DNA of 64,000 nucleotides from Pseudomonas sp. PSB18 (GCF_014596565.1 NZ_NOIN01000002.1:496001-560000), one strand, 5' to 3'; positions 46,341-55,157 are shown, counted from the stretch's first letter. A program made the numbers and translations. Notes: generated by a model from the sequence alone, not told the origin.

Positions 46341-46699
46341 GCCAATGCCACGGAGACCTTATGCCGAAAACGACAACATCGAATGAAGATCGCAGCCTTG
46401 GGCAGCTCCTACAAAGGGCTGTCGAAGGCTGCGATTTTCGTTAATCCCAGCAAGTCGTTTCGTCGCTTGCACCACAACTGTGCAGACGGGCATCGCACTG
46501 ATAGGTATAGTGCCGCCCCTCTTCGCATGTGTGGTCGTCGGTAGCGAGACTTAAACATGCGAAACCCGAACTAATAACAACCCGCGAATTGGACCGGGAC
46601 GAAACCTCGCCTCACCTGTCAAGCCGTGCGCCGACGGATGTTTCGGGATGTTTCCAAATGGCCAGCATTTGCTTAAACAAAAAACAGCGAGGAATACTC
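46341..46699. other. Leader region of the symporter gene with a repeat
   Basis: The first part contains an inverted repeat (46386-46438). The rest, from about 46440, must hold the symporter promoter; I see -10-like AGGTATAGT near 46503-46511. No protein gene is supported: the frame reaching back to 46529 adds residues not seen in the family. I looked for a glycine riboswitch, which often precedes AGCS symporters, and did not find its conserved core. Confidence 0.5.
46386..46438. repeat. Inverted repeat, AGATCGCAGCCTT family
   Basis: AAGATCGCAGCCTTGGGCAG at the left pairs with CGAAGGCTGCGATTTT at the right around a central CTCCTACAAAGG. It is a short palindromic element distinct from the REP family. 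Confidence 0.7.
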
Positions 46700-48148
46700 A
46701 TGCTCGAAGTCATCAACGACTTCCTCTCAGGGAAAGTGCTGATCCTGCTCATTGTCGGGCTCGGCAGCTACTTTACGATCCGCTCGCGTTTCGTCCAGTT
46801 CCGTCATTTCTTCCACATGTTCGCGGTGTTCCGTGACAGCCTCAAAAGCAGCACCGACCAGCTCAGCTCCTTCCAGGCCCTGATGCTCAGCCTCGCCGGT
46901 CGTGTCGGCGCGGGCAACATTGCCGGTGTGGGTATTGCCGTGACCCTCGGCGGCCCCGGTGCAGTGTTCTGGATGTGGGTAACCGCACTGGTCGGCATGT
47001 CCAGCAGCTTCTTCGAGTGCTCCCTCGGCCAGCTCTACAAGCGCTGCGACTCTGAAGGCCAGTACCGTGGCGGTCCGTCCTATTACATCCAGCACGGCCT
47101 GCAGAAGCGCTGGTTGGGCATGATCATGGCCTTCCTGCTGCTGGTCACTTTCGGCTTCGCCTTCAACGGTCTGCAAGCCCACGCCGTGACCCACTCGCTG
47201 AACAACGCCTTCGGTCTCGACACCACCTACACCGGCCTGGGCCTGGCGGTGCTGCTGGGCCTGGTGTTCATCGGCGGGATCAAGCGTATCGCCAAGGTTG
47301 CCGACCTGCTGGTACCGGTCAAGACACTGGCCTACATCGCCGTGACCATCTACGTGATCGTGCTGCAGTTCGACCACGTGCCGGCCATGCTGGCAACCAT
47401 CGTCAAGAGCGCCTTCGGCCTTGACCAGGCGTTCGGCGGCCTGATCGGCAGCGCCATCGTCATGGGCGTCAAACGCGGCGTCTTCGCCAACGAAGCGGGC
47501 CTGGGCAGTGCGCCTAACGTGGCCGCCGTTGCATCGGTCGAACACCCGGTCGCCCAAGGCGTGGTCCAGGCGTTCAGCGTGTTCCTCGACACCTTCGTGA
47601 TCTGCACCTGCACCGCGTTGCTGATCCTGCTGTCGGGCTTCTACACCCCTGGCTTCGAAGGCGACGGCATTGCCCTGACCCAGAACTCCCTGGCCGCCGT
47701 GGTCGGTGACTGGGGCCGCATGTTCATCTCCGTGGCCCTGGCGTTGTTCGTGTTCACCTCGATTCTCTACAACTACTACCTGGGCGAGAACAACCTGCGC
47801 TTCATGCTCGGTGAAAACCGCAAGGCGCTGATCGGTTATCGCGCACTGGTACTGGTGCTGATTTTCTGGGGCGCCATCGAAAACCTCAGCACCGTGTTCG
47901 CCTTCGCCGACATCACCATGACCCTGCTGGCGTTCGTGAACCTGATCGCGCTGTTCCTGCTGTTCAAGGTCGGCATGCGCATCCTGCGCGACTACGACGC
48001 CCAGCGTTCGGCCGGCATCAAGACTCCGGTCTTCGATTCCAGCAAATTCCCGGACCTGGACCTGGACCGCAAAGCCTGGCCAGCCACCCCATCCGCCTCG
48101 GCTGCCCAGCCTGACGCGGTGACCGGTGTGGCCGCAGCGCAACGCTGA
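46700..48148 (+). CDS. Amino acid:sodium symporter, AGCS family
   Basis: A 482-residue transporter with about ten to eleven membrane helices. The family signature is visible in LSLAGRVGAGNIAGVGIAVT (about residues 64-83) and GGPGAVFWMWVTALVGMSS, and in the later KRGVFANEAGLGSAPNVAAV. AGCS proteins co-import alanine, glycine or related amino acids with Na+. Here the neighbours aspA and asparaginase suggest an asparagine, aspartate or glutamine link, but the substrate is not readable. The ATG at 46700 has GAGGA six bases upstream. The tail after residue ~455 is alanine- and proline-rich. Confidence 0.94.
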   Translation: MLEVINDFLSGKVLILLIVGLGSYFTIRSRFVQFRHFFHMFAVFRDSLKSSTDQLSSFQALMLSLAGRVGAGNIAGVGIAVTLGGPGAVFWMWVTALVGMSSSFFECSLGQLYKRCDSEGQYRGGPSYYIQHGLQKRWLGMIMAFLLLVTFGFAFNGLQAHAVTHSLNNAFGLDTTYTGLGLAVLLGLVFIGGIKRIAKVADLLVPVKTLAYIAVTIYVIVLQFDHVPAMLATIVKSAFGLDQAFGGLIGSAIVMGVKRGVFANEAGLGSAPNVAAVASVEHPVAQGVVQAFSVFLDTFVICTCTALLILLSGFYTPGFEGDGIALTQNSLAAVVGDWGRMFISVALALFVFTSILYNYYLGENNLRFMLGENRKALIGYRALVLVLIFWGAIENLSTVFAFADITMTLLAFVNLIALFLLFKVGMRILRDYDAQRSAGIKTPVFDSSKFPDLDLDRKAWPATPSASAAQPDAVTGVAAAQR

Positions 48149-48170
48149 TCGGCAAGCCTGCTGCAAAAAA

Positions 48171-48261
48171 CCGGGCGCACCCCCTGCGCCCGGCGTGACA
48201 CAACGTAAGGTCGGCGTCATGCTCGACCTTATGTTGGGCAGCTCGACGAAGCTGCCGTTTT
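48171..48261. promoter_or_regulatory. Three consecutive hairpins upstream of the asparaginase gene
   Basis: First, CCGGGCGCA/TGCGCCCGG (48171-48193), which on the minus strand ends in six T. Second, TAAGGTCG/CGACCTTA (48206-48231). Third, GGCAGCT/AGCTGCC followed by GTTTT (48238-48260), ending 19 bases before the ATG. The last could terminate or attenuate transcription into the asparaginase gene. Confidence 0.55.
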
Positions 48262-48279
48262 CGTCCTCGGAGAACGACC

Positions 48280-49284
48280 ATGAATGCCTCGACCTACCCT
48301 GCCGCCCAGCACGTCATGGTGCTCTACACCGGCGGTACCATCGGCATGCAAGCCAGCGCCCACGGCCTCGCCCCGGCCTCCGGCTTCGAAGCACGCATGC
48401 GCGACTACCTGCACAGCCAACCTGAACTCGTCATCCCGCAATGGCGCTTCCGGGAAATGTCGCCGCTGATCGACAGCGCCAACATGACCCCGGCCTACTG
48501 GCAGCAACTGCGCGAAGCGGTGGTCGACGCCGTGGACGTGCAAGGTTGCGACAGCGTGTTGATCCTGCACGGCACCGATACCCTGGCCTACAGCGCGGCG
48601 GCGATGAGCTTCCAGTTGTTGGGCTTGCATGCCCGTGTCTGCTTCACCGGCTCCATGCTGCCCGCCGGCGTGACCGACAGCGACGCCTGGGAAAACCTCA
48701 GCGGCGCGCTGGTCGCTCTCGGCCAGGGCCTTGCACCGGGCGTGCACCTGTACTTCCACGGCGAGCTGCTGGCGCCGACCCGTTGTGCGAAAGTGCGCAG
48801 CTTCGGTCGCCATCCGTTCAAACGCCTGGAGCGTCAGGGCGGCGGCGCCAAAGCCACTTCGCTGCCGGCACAGCTGAATTACAACCAGCCCAAGCAACTG
48901 GCGAACGTCGCGGCACTGCCGCTGTTCCCGGGCATCAGCGCCGACATCCTCGACGGCCTGCTGGGCAGCGGCATCCAGGGCCTGGTGCTGGAATGCTACG
49001 GCAGCGGCACTGGCCCGAGCGACAACCCGGCCTTCCTCGCCAGCCTCGCCCGAGCGCGGGACAGCGGCGTGGTGGTGGTGGCCGTGACGCAATGCCATGA
49101 AGGCGGCGTGGAGCTGGACGTGTACGAGGCCGGCAGCCGTTTGCGCGGCGTCGGCGTGCTCTCTGGCGGCGGCATGACCCGCGAGGCTGCATTCGGCAAG
49201 TTGCAGGCGCTGATCGGCGCAGGACTGCCGGTGGATGAGATCCGGCGGTTGGTTGAGCTGGACCTGTGTGGCGAGCTGATCTGA
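48280..49284 (+). CDS. Type I (cytoplasmic) L-asparaginase
   Basis: A 334-residue asparaginase that hydrolyses asparagine to aspartate and ammonia. The first catalytic threonine lies in LYTGGTIGM (residues 15-23) and the second in LHGTDTLAYSA (Thr99 region). The family motif CFTGSMLPAG is near residue 120. No signal peptide is present, so it is the cytoplasmic rather than the periplasmic type. Its product aspartate is the substrate of the aspartase encoded 2 kb upstream; the symporter lies between them, which suggests a catabolic set. Its start is ATG 48280 with CGGAGA about nine bases upstream. Confidence 0.93.
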   Translation: MNASTYPAAQHVMVLYTGGTIGMQASAHGLAPASGFEARMRDYLHSQPELVIPQWRFREMSPLIDSANMTPAYWQQLREAVVDAVDVQGCDSVLILHGTDTLAYSAAAMSFQLLGLHARVCFTGSMLPAGVTDSDAWENLSGALVALGQGLAPGVHLYFHGELLAPTRCAKVRSFGRHPFKRLERQGGGAKATSLPAQLNYNQPKQLANVAALPLFPGISADILDGLLGSGIQGLVLECYGSGTGPSDNPAFLASLARARDSGVVVVAVTQCHEGGVELDVYEAGSRLRGVGVLSGGGMTREAAFGKLQALIGAGLPVDEIRRLVELDLCGELI

Positions 49285-49311
49285 CCGCCAGGCACACCTG
49301 ACGAGTGGCCT

Positions 49312-49398
49312 GTGGGAGCAAGGCTTGCCCGCGACAAAGTTGACGCGATCCTCAGAAATCGCGGCGATATATCGCGAGCAGGCTTTGCTCCTACAGTT
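49312..49398. repeat. Degenerate REP pair
   Basis: CTGTGGGAGCAAGGCTTGCC at the left and ATCGCGAGCAGGCTTTGCTC at the right form imperfect inverted arms that differ more from each other than in the other pairs of this window. Confidence 0.7.
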
Positions 49399-49483
49399 TG
49401 CTGCCACGAAGCATGGCAGCTTTGGGCTTTACTCCCGGCACACAACTTGCTCCATTTACAGCTTCCCCAGGCTGGAAACGGAC

Positions 49484-50476
49484 ATGCTTCATTCCCACCT
49501 CACCACCCTCAACGCCGTCTCCCTGGTGCTCAATGCCTTCAAGCACGAAGGCCTGGCCAGTGACGCATTGCTGGCCGGCAGTGGCATCAGCGCAGCGGAC
49601 CTGAGCCGGGCCGACACGCGTATCACCACCAACCAGGAAATGCAGGTCTGCGCCAACGCTGTGGCCCTCAAGCGCGACATCGGCCTGGAATTGGGGTGCA
49701 GCATGCACGTTTCGTCCTACGGCATCCTCGGCTACGCCCTGCTCACCAGTGCCACCTTAGGTGACGCCTTGCAGCTGGCGCTGCGCTATCCGGCGCTATT
49801 GGGAACACTCTTCGAGCTGAACCTGGAGGGAGACGATGAGGCGGTCTGGCTCAGCGCCAGCGATTACCGGGAGAATCCGGCCCTGGCCGCGTTCAACGCC
49901 GAATTCTGCATGGTCTCGCTGAAAGTCATCTGCAACGACCTGCTCGGTCACCCGCTGCCCTTGCGCGCGGCGCGCTTCGAACACCCGGCACCGGATTACC
50001 AAGCCCGCTATGGGGCCCATTTCGATTGCCCGGTGCATTTCGGGGCCATCGACAACGCCTTTGCCTTCGACCGCCACTGGCTCGACCACCCGCTGCCACT
50101 GGCCGACCCGATCACCCACCACGCCATGGTCGAACGCTGCCGCAAGCAAAACATCGAGTTCACCGGCCGCCAGGCCTGGCTGGGCCGCATCCGCCAACTG
50201 CTCGCCGCCCAACTCGACGCCGCCCCCGGCCTGGAAGGCCTGGCCGAACAAATGAACTGCTCCGCCCGCACGTTACGCCGGCACCTCAAGGATTCGGGTT
50301 GCAGCTACCAGGAGCTACTGGACGAACTGCGCTTCGAGCGGGCCAAGCAAATGCTCTGCGAGGACCAACTCCCCATCCACCGCATCGCCGAACTGCTGGG
50401 CTTCAGCGAAACCGCCAGCTTCCGCCACGCCTTCGTTCGCTGGAGCGGCGTGGCGCCGAGCCAGTTCAGGCCCTGA
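49484..50476 (+). CDS. AraC-family transcriptional regulator
   Basis: A 330-residue regulator. An N-terminal arabinose-binding-like domain (about residues 15-205) is followed by the AraC DNA-binding domain, with NCSARTLRRHLKDSGCSYQE near residue 260 and RIAELLGFSETASFRHAFVR near residue 305. This N-terminal type occurs in regulators such as OruR and ArgR-like activators of amino acid catabolism; the ligand is not known here. The ATG at 49484 is chosen by fit to the family; an in-frame frame extends to 49325 through a degenerate REP. It may act on the asparaginase/symporter genes upstream, but this is only inference from position. Confidence 0.92.
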   Translation: MLHSHLTTLNAVSLVLNAFKHEGLASDALLAGSGISAADLSRADTRITTNQEMQVCANAVALKRDIGLELGCSMHVSSYGILGYALLTSATLGDALQLALRYPALLGTLFELNLEGDDEAVWLSASDYRENPALAAFNAEFCMVSLKVICNDLLGHPLPLRAARFEHPAPDYQARYGAHFDCPVHFGAIDNAFAFDRHWLDHPLPLADPITHHAMVERCRKQNIEFTGRQAWLGRIRQLLAAQLDAAPGLEGLAEQMNCSARTLRRHLKDSGCSYQELLDELRFERAKQMLCEDQLPIHRIAELLGFSETASFRHAFVRWSGVAPSQFRP

Positions 50477-50490
50477 GCCCACAGCCCCCC

Positions 50491-50515
50491 CTGTGGGAGC
50501 GAGCCTGCTCGCGAA
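50491..50515. repeat. Single REP unit
   Basis: One copy of CTGTGGGAGCGAGCCTGCTC without an inverted partner nearby, 14 bases after the AraC stop. Confidence 0.8.
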
Positions 50516-50560
50516 GCAATCCACCAGACACCACATCCCAGAAGCCCAACCACAACCCCC

Positions 50561-50690
50561 GTGGCGAGGGAGCTTGCTCCCGCTGGGCTGCGCAGCAGCC
50601 CCAATCCAACCAACGCATTTCTACCTGACAAACCACACCAGCCAACCCACGACGGCTACGCCGCCGAACGGGAGCAAGCTCCCTCGCCAC
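50561..50690. repeat. Inverted repeat, GTGGCGAGGGAGCTTGCTCC variant
   Basis: Arms GTGGCGAGGGAGCTTGCTCC and its inverse enclose GCTGGGCTGCGCAGCAGCCC and about 55 unrelated bases. It is a hybrid of the GTGGCGAGG family with a different inner core than the copy at 27982-28131. Confidence 0.8.
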
Positions 50691-50778
50691 GGATTGCAGT
50701 CATCTCCGGCCCGCGTCGCATGTCCTGACCGCCAGACGTTACGGAAAGCCCAGATGGATCTCAGATCCATCCAACCTG

Positions 50779-50808
50779 TTGACACCATGATCGTTCCGCA
50801 ACAATGAT
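50779..50808 (+). promoter_or_regulatory. Sigma-70-like promoter without a downstream ORF
   Basis: TTGACA (50779-50784) is a perfect -35, followed after 18 bases by AATGAT (four of six matches). No coding sequence in this direction follows before 51864. Confidence 0.5.
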
Positions 50809-50813
50809 TATCC

Positions 50814-50890
50814 CAACGCATGAGAGGCGACTCTCGTGCCTACCTTCCGAGGCCCGCTTGAGAGAAATCTCAGCGGGCTTTCGTGTTTCT
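50814..50890 (+). ncRNA. Candidate small RNA with 3' terminator
   Basis: About 75 bases from the inferred start to a terminator hairpin. Contents: a small stem GAGAG-GCGA-CTCTC at 50823-50836, a single-stranded stretch with CCTACCTTCC, and a final stem GCCCGCTTGAGA/TCTCAGCGGGC (50852-50878) followed by TTTCGTGTTT. The combination of promoter, short structured region and terminator without an ORF is typical of a trans-acting small RNA. No known family was recognised. Confidence 0.45.
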
Positions 50891-50980
50891 GTGACAAGGC
50901 AACGGGTGCCTTCGTAGGCGATTAATGCCAATCCACGCATGGGCGGCGGGCTGCATAGACGCGTCGTCCGTGCGAAACGC

Positions 50981-51727
50981 TTAGAGCGAGCGGCCGCCGT
51001 CGACAATGATTTCCGAACCAACCGTCCATCGTGACTCGTCCGAAGCCAGGTACAGCACAGCTTTGGCTACTTCCTCGGGCGTGCCGAAGCGGCCGAACGG
51101 GATGGTCGCAACGATGTCTTTGTTGACCTGCTCGCGATAGGCATCGGGAATCCCGAGTTTGTCGTAAAGCGGCGTATCGACCGGGCCAGGGCTGACGGCA
51201 TTGAAACGAATGCCGCGCTGGAGCAGTTCGCTCGAAAGCGTCTTCGACATGTTGAGGAACGCGGCCTTTGTCGCTCCATACACCGATGAATGCGCAGCGC
51301 CGATGTGTGCATTGACCGATGTATTGAGCACGACCGACGCGGGGTTCGCAAAGACGGGTAGCAGCGCCTGAATCAGAAAGTACGGCCCCTTGACGTTGAT
51401 GTCGAAGGAGCGATCGAACATGTCCTCCGTCCACTCTTCGATTGGCAGCCAAACGGATACGCCCGCATTGAGGAAGGCAACATCGAGTTGGCCATAGTGA
51501 GTCTGAACGGCATGCGCCAGTTCCTTCTGCGCAGCGATGCTGGCCGAGTCGGCACGGAGTACCAGAACCTCGCGGCCCAGTTCCGTCTGGGCATTTGCGA
51601 TGGATGCCGGATTGACTCCAGTGACGATCACCCGTGCGCCTTCAGCAAGGAATTGCTTGGCCGTTTCCAGGCCAATGCCGCTGGTGCCGCCGGTAATGAG
51701 AGTGCGTTTGCCTTGTAATCGGGACAT
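50981..51727 (-). CDS. SDR-family NAD(P)-dependent oxidoreductase
   Basis: A 248-residue classical short-chain dehydrogenase. The cofactor motif TGGTSGIG is near residue 13, NAG near residue 89, and the catalytic YGATK tyrosine near residue 149, with PGPVDTPLY after it. The substrate is unknown. It diverges from the LysR gene at 51864 and is probably its target. The sequence context is AT-richer than the surroundings, which may mean recent acquisition of the pair. The ATG at 51727 is preceded by GGAA about seven bases upstream. Confidence 0.93.
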   Translation of the reverse strand: MSRLQGKRTLITGGTSGIGLETAKQFLAEGARVIVTGVNPASIANAQTELGREVLVLRADSASIAAQKELAHAVQTHYGQLDVAFLNAGVSVWLPIEEWTEDMFDRSFDINVKGPYFLIQALLPVFANPASVVLNTSVNAHIGAAHSSVYGATKAAFLNMSKTLSSELLQRGIRFNAVSPGPVDTPLYDKLGIPDAYREQVNKDIVATIPFGRFGTPEEVAKAVLYLASDESRWTVGSEIIVDGGRSL

Positions 51728-51784
51728 GTAAAGTTCCTTTCCGTTTTCACGGTCAGTCGATGCACTGACCAGCTGAGAGAAACT

Positions 51785-51830
51785 ATGTATTCATGTCCGC
51801 ACATTGATAAGATTGTTTATTTGAATACAT
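51785..51830. promoter_or_regulatory. Inverted repeat in the SDR/LysR divergent promoter
   Basis: ATGTATTCA (51785-51793) and TGAATACAT (51822-51830) are perfect inverted copies 28 bases apart, in an AT-rich divergent promoter. This is a likely operator region for the LysR regulator. Confidence 0.55.
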
Positions 51831-51863
51831 TTCATGCCGAAATTGCATGAATAAGAGGCCCGA

Positions 51864-52775
51864 ATGGATCGACTGCTGCTGATGACCTGCTTTGTCCGCG
51901 CTGTCGAGACAGGAAGTTTCTCGGCTGCGGGGCGCGACTTGGGGCTGGGACAGCCCAACGTCAGCCGCTACGTGGCGGCGCTGGAAGATCATCTACAAAC
52001 CAGACTGCTGCACCGATCTACGCGAAAGCTTGCTCTCACCCCCGAGGGAGAACGCTATTACGCAGACGCCCTGCGCATTCTCGACGCGGTAGCACAATCG
52101 GAGTCGTCATTCAGGGAAAACGTCGCTCCGTCCGGATTGTTGCGCGTCGCCTGTCCGACGGCGCTGGCGCATACCTTCATCTTGCCTCATGTATCTGCCT
52201 TCCTGGAGCGCTATCCAGCGTTGACGCTCGATCTGCAGCTCAATGACCGCTACGTAAATCTGGTCGACGAAGGGGCTGAACTGGCGATTCGCATCGGGCA
52301 TCTGGAAGACAGCGCAATGCGTGCCCGACCGCTGGCCTGGTTCGAACGTGTGTGCGTTGCCAGCGAGGGATACCTGGCCAAACGCGGAATCCCCGCTACG
52401 CCCAACGACCTGAGAACGCACGATTGCCTGATCTACACCTTGCTGTCGACAGGCACCACATGGCGTTTTCGGAATATCGAGGTTCCGGTTTCCGGCAGGC
52501 TTCGGGTCAACTCTCCCGAGGCCATACGAGCGTGTGTCAATGCCGGGCTGGGGATCGCACAGGGGCCTGAATGGCTGTATGAGGAAGGGCTGAAAAATGG
52601 CAATCTGCAGCGGGTGCTAAGGGACTACGTGGCCCCGCCTGTCCCCCTTCAAGTCGTCTACCTGGCGGATAGGCTCCTGCCCAAACGAGCCCTCGTATTC
52701 ATGGATTTCATCGCCGAAATATTTGCGAAGAGTCCTGCGTTCAACGAGCGCCACAAGCTGTCTCAGCTGCAATAA
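51864..52775 (+). CDS. LysR-family transcriptional regulator of the divergent SDR gene
   Basis: A 303-residue LysR protein of the group that represses divergent oxidoreductase genes. The N-terminal helix-turn-helix is MDRLLLMTCFVRAVETGSFS followed by LGLGQPNVSRYVAALEDHL, and the effector domain has LRVACPTALAHTFILPHVSA. The divergent layout and the palindrome between the two genes suggest that it controls the SDR gene and itself. Its inducer is unknown. Confidence 0.92.
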   Translation: MDRLLLMTCFVRAVETGSFSAAGRDLGLGQPNVSRYVAALEDHLQTRLLHRSTRKLALTPEGERYYADALRILDAVAQSESSFRENVAPSGLLRVACPTALAHTFILPHVSAFLERYPALTLDLQLNDRYVNLVDEGAELAIRIGHLEDSAMRARPLAWFERVCVASEGYLAKRGIPATPNDLRTHDCLIYTLLSTGTTWRFRNIEVPVSGRLRVNSPEAIRACVNAGLGIAQGPEWLYEEGLKNGNLQRVLRDYVAPPVPLQVVYLADRLLPKRALVFMDFIAEIFAKSPAFNERHKLSQLQ

Positions 52776-52951
52776 TCCCGCGTACGACCGCGACATGTCC
52801 TGATCCCAAGGTCCTGATCCCAGCAAAGAGCCATTTCCGGTCAAACCTTTTGGCCATTTCAATCCCCTTTTGGCCTCTCCCACCGTTCTCCTGAGCGCCA
52901 CCCGCCGCAAGACTATCCTCAACCGATCAGTCCCCTTGCGGAGAACAACAA

Positions 52952-53983
52952 ATGCTGACGATCTACTCAGACGATCACCACCTGCACCATGGCCGCTGCG
53001 AGCTGATGGACGGGCAGCTCATGCCCTGTTTCGAAATGCCTTCCCGCGCCGATCACGTGCTGGAGCGGGTCAAGGCTCGTGCGCTGGGGCCGGTGGAAGC
53101 GCCACGGGATTTCGGCCTGGCGCCCATTCAACGCATCCACACTCCCGCCTACCTGGAGTTCTTCAAAGGCGCCTGGGATCGCTGGGCCGAATATAACCGC
53201 GACGGTGACTTGCTGCCCTTCACCTGGCCGGCCCGCACCCTGCGCACGGTCATCCCGAAGAGCCTGCACGGCCAACTCGGTTATTACAGCTTCGACGGCG
53301 GCGCGCCGATCACCGCCGGCACCTGGCAAGCCGCCTACAGCGCAGCCCAGGTCGCCCTCACCGCCCAGGCCGAAATCCAACGGGGTGCGCGCAGTGCCTT
53401 TGCACTGTGTCGGCCGCCGGGGCATCACGCGGCCAGTGATCTGATGGGGGGTTATTGCTACCTCAACAACGCGGCCATCGCCGCCCAGGCGTTTCTCGAC
53501 CAGGGCCATGGGAAGGTCGCGATCCTCGATGTGGATTACCACCACGGCAATGGCACGCAGTCGATCTTCTATGAGCGCAGCGATGTGCTGTTCGCCTCGA
53601 TCCATGGCCATCCGGAGGCGGAGTTTCCGTTCTTCCTCGGTTATGCGGATGAGCGCGGCGAAGGCGCTGGGGAAGGCTTCAACTTCAACTATCCATTGCC
53701 GGCCGGCTCAGGCTGGAATACCTGGAGTGCTGCGCTGGAGCAGGCTTGTACTGAAACCCAACGCTACGACGCCGATGTCATCGTCGTCTCGCTGGGCGTG
53801 GACACCTTCAAGGATGATCCGATTTCACAGTTCAAGCTCGACAGCCCGGATTACCTGGCGATGGGCAAGCGCATCGCGGCACTCGGCAAGCCGACGCTGT
53901 TCGTGATGGAAGGCGGCTATGCGGTGGCAGAAATCGGCATCAATGCCGTGAACGTTCTCGAAGGTTTTCAAAGTGCCCAATGA
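52952..53983 (+). CDS. Acetylpolyamine amidohydrolase (class II histone deacetylase family)
   Basis: A 343-residue zinc amidohydrolase. Active-site motifs are RPPGHHAASDLMGGYC (the two histidines near residue 155), ILDVDYHHGNGTQSIFY (zinc Asp and His near residue 195) and VMEGGYAV (near residue 320). The bacterial family deacetylates acetylated polyamines, such as acetylputrescine or acetylcadaverine, for use as carbon and nitrogen source. The next gene encodes a polyamine-type binding protein, which supports this role over general deacetylation. GGAGAA lies nine bases before the ATG. Confidence 0.93.
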   Translation: MLTIYSDDHHLHHGRCELMDGQLMPCFEMPSRADHVLERVKARALGPVEAPRDFGLAPIQRIHTPAYLEFFKGAWDRWAEYNRDGDLLPFTWPARTLRTVIPKSLHGQLGYYSFDGGAPITAGTWQAAYSAAQVALTAQAEIQRGARSAFALCRPPGHHAASDLMGGYCYLNNAAIAAQAFLDQGHGKVAILDVDYHHGNGTQSIFYERSDVLFASIHGHPEAEFPFFLGYADERGEGAGEGFNFNYPLPAGSGWNTWSAALEQACTETQRYDADVIVVSLGVDTFKDDPISQFKLDSPDYLAMGKRIAALGKPTLFVMEGGYAVAEIGINAVNVLEGFQSAQ

Positions 53984-53994
53984 GGAAGAAGAGT

Positions 53995-55095
53995 ATGCAA
54001 AGACTCAAGCGTTTGATGGTTCCCGCCCTCTGCACTGCGCTGCTGTGTAGCGCCGCTCAGGCCGAAGAGCGGACCTTGCGCGTCTACAACTGGTTCGACT
54101 ACATCACGCCCAAGGCCCTGGAAGATTTCAAGGCGCAGAACAGTCAGGTCAAGTTGGTCTACGACATCTTCGACACCAACGAAGCCTTGGAGGCCAAGTT
54201 GCTGACCGGCAATTCCGGCTATGACGTGGTGGTGCCTTCCAATGTGTTCCTTGCCAAGCAGATCGAGGCCGGTGTGTTCCAGCCGCTGGACCGCAGCAAG
54301 TTGCCGAACTGGAATCACCTCGATCCCAAGTTGATGAAGTTGATCGAGGCCAACGATCCGGGCAACAAGTTCGCCGTGCCGTACATGTACGGGACCATTC
54401 TGATCGGCTTCAACCCGGACAAGGTCAAGGCTGTCCTGGGTGATAACGCGCCAGTGGACAGTTGGGACCTGATCTTCAAGGAAGAGAACATCAGCAAGCT
54501 CAAGCAGTGCGGTGTGGCGCTGCTGGATTCGCCTTCTGAAATCCTGCCCCTGGCCTTGCAGCACCTGGGCTTGGACCCCAACAGCAAGAAGCCGGCGGAT
54601 TATGCCAAGGCCGAAACGTTGATGATGAAACTCCGGCCGCACATTACGTACTTCCATTCTTCCAAGTACATGGCCGACATCGCCAATGGCGATATTTGCG
54701 TGGCGGTTGGGTATTCCGGGAGTTTTTCCCAGGCGGCCAATCGGGCCAAGGAAGCCAAGAATGGCGTGACGGTGGACATGCGGCTGCCCAAGGAAGGCGC
54801 GCCGATCTGGTTCGACATGCTCGCCATTCCAAAAGGAGCGAAGAACCCGGATGACGCGTACACCTTCATCAACTACTTGCTGCAACCAGAGGTGATTGCG
54901 CCGGTAAGTGATTTCGTGGGTTATCCGAATCCGAACAAGGATGCTACCGAGATGGTGGATCCGGCGATTCGTGGCAACCCCAACCTGTACCCGACAGAGG
55001 CGGCCATGGCGACGCTGTATACCTTGCAGCCTTTGCCAAGGGATGCCGAACGGGTGCGCACGCGGGTCTGGACCCGGATCAAGTCGGGGCAATGA
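53995..55095 (+). CDS. Polyamine ABC transporter periplasmic binding protein, PotF-like
   Basis: A 366-residue protein with a signal peptide (MQRLKRLMVPALCTALLCSA, cut near AQA). The mature N-terminus LRVYNWFDYITPKALEDFKA and GYDVVVPSNVFLAKQIEAG are typical of PotF/SpuD-type spermidine and putrescine binding proteins. The ATG at 53995 is chosen because GAGGA lies eight bases upstream; the in-frame ATG at 53980 overlaps the preceding stop. It follows the acetylpolyamine amidohydrolase, so the pair probably captures and processes (acetyl)polyamines. No ATPase or permease gene follows here, so it must use a transporter encoded elsewhere, or the rest has been lost. Confidence 0.92.
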   Translation: MQRLKRLMVPALCTALLCSAAQAEERTLRVYNWFDYITPKALEDFKAQNSQVKLVYDIFDTNEALEAKLLTGNSGYDVVVPSNVFLAKQIEAGVFQPLDRSKLPNWNHLDPKLMKLIEANDPGNKFAVPYMYGTILIGFNPDKVKAVLGDNAPVDSWDLIFKEENISKLKQCGVALLDSPSEILPLALQHLGLDPNSKKPADYAKAETLMMKLRPHITYFHSSKYMADIANGDICVAVGYSGSFSQAANRAKEAKNGVTVDMRLPKEGAPIWFDMLAIPKGAKNPDDAYTFINYLLQPEVIAPVSDFVGYPNPNKDATEMVDPAIRGNPNLYPTEAAMATLYTLQPLPRDAERVRTRVWTRIKSGQ

Positions 55096-55157
55096 CCAAG
55101 AGAATTGCTCGCGACGGCGGTGGGGCAGTCAGCGGCGATGTTGGATGTGCCGACGCC

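Noticed and set aside
46341..46699. Glycine riboswitch before the AGCS symporter gene
   Set aside because: The conserved riboswitch core is not present in the leader.
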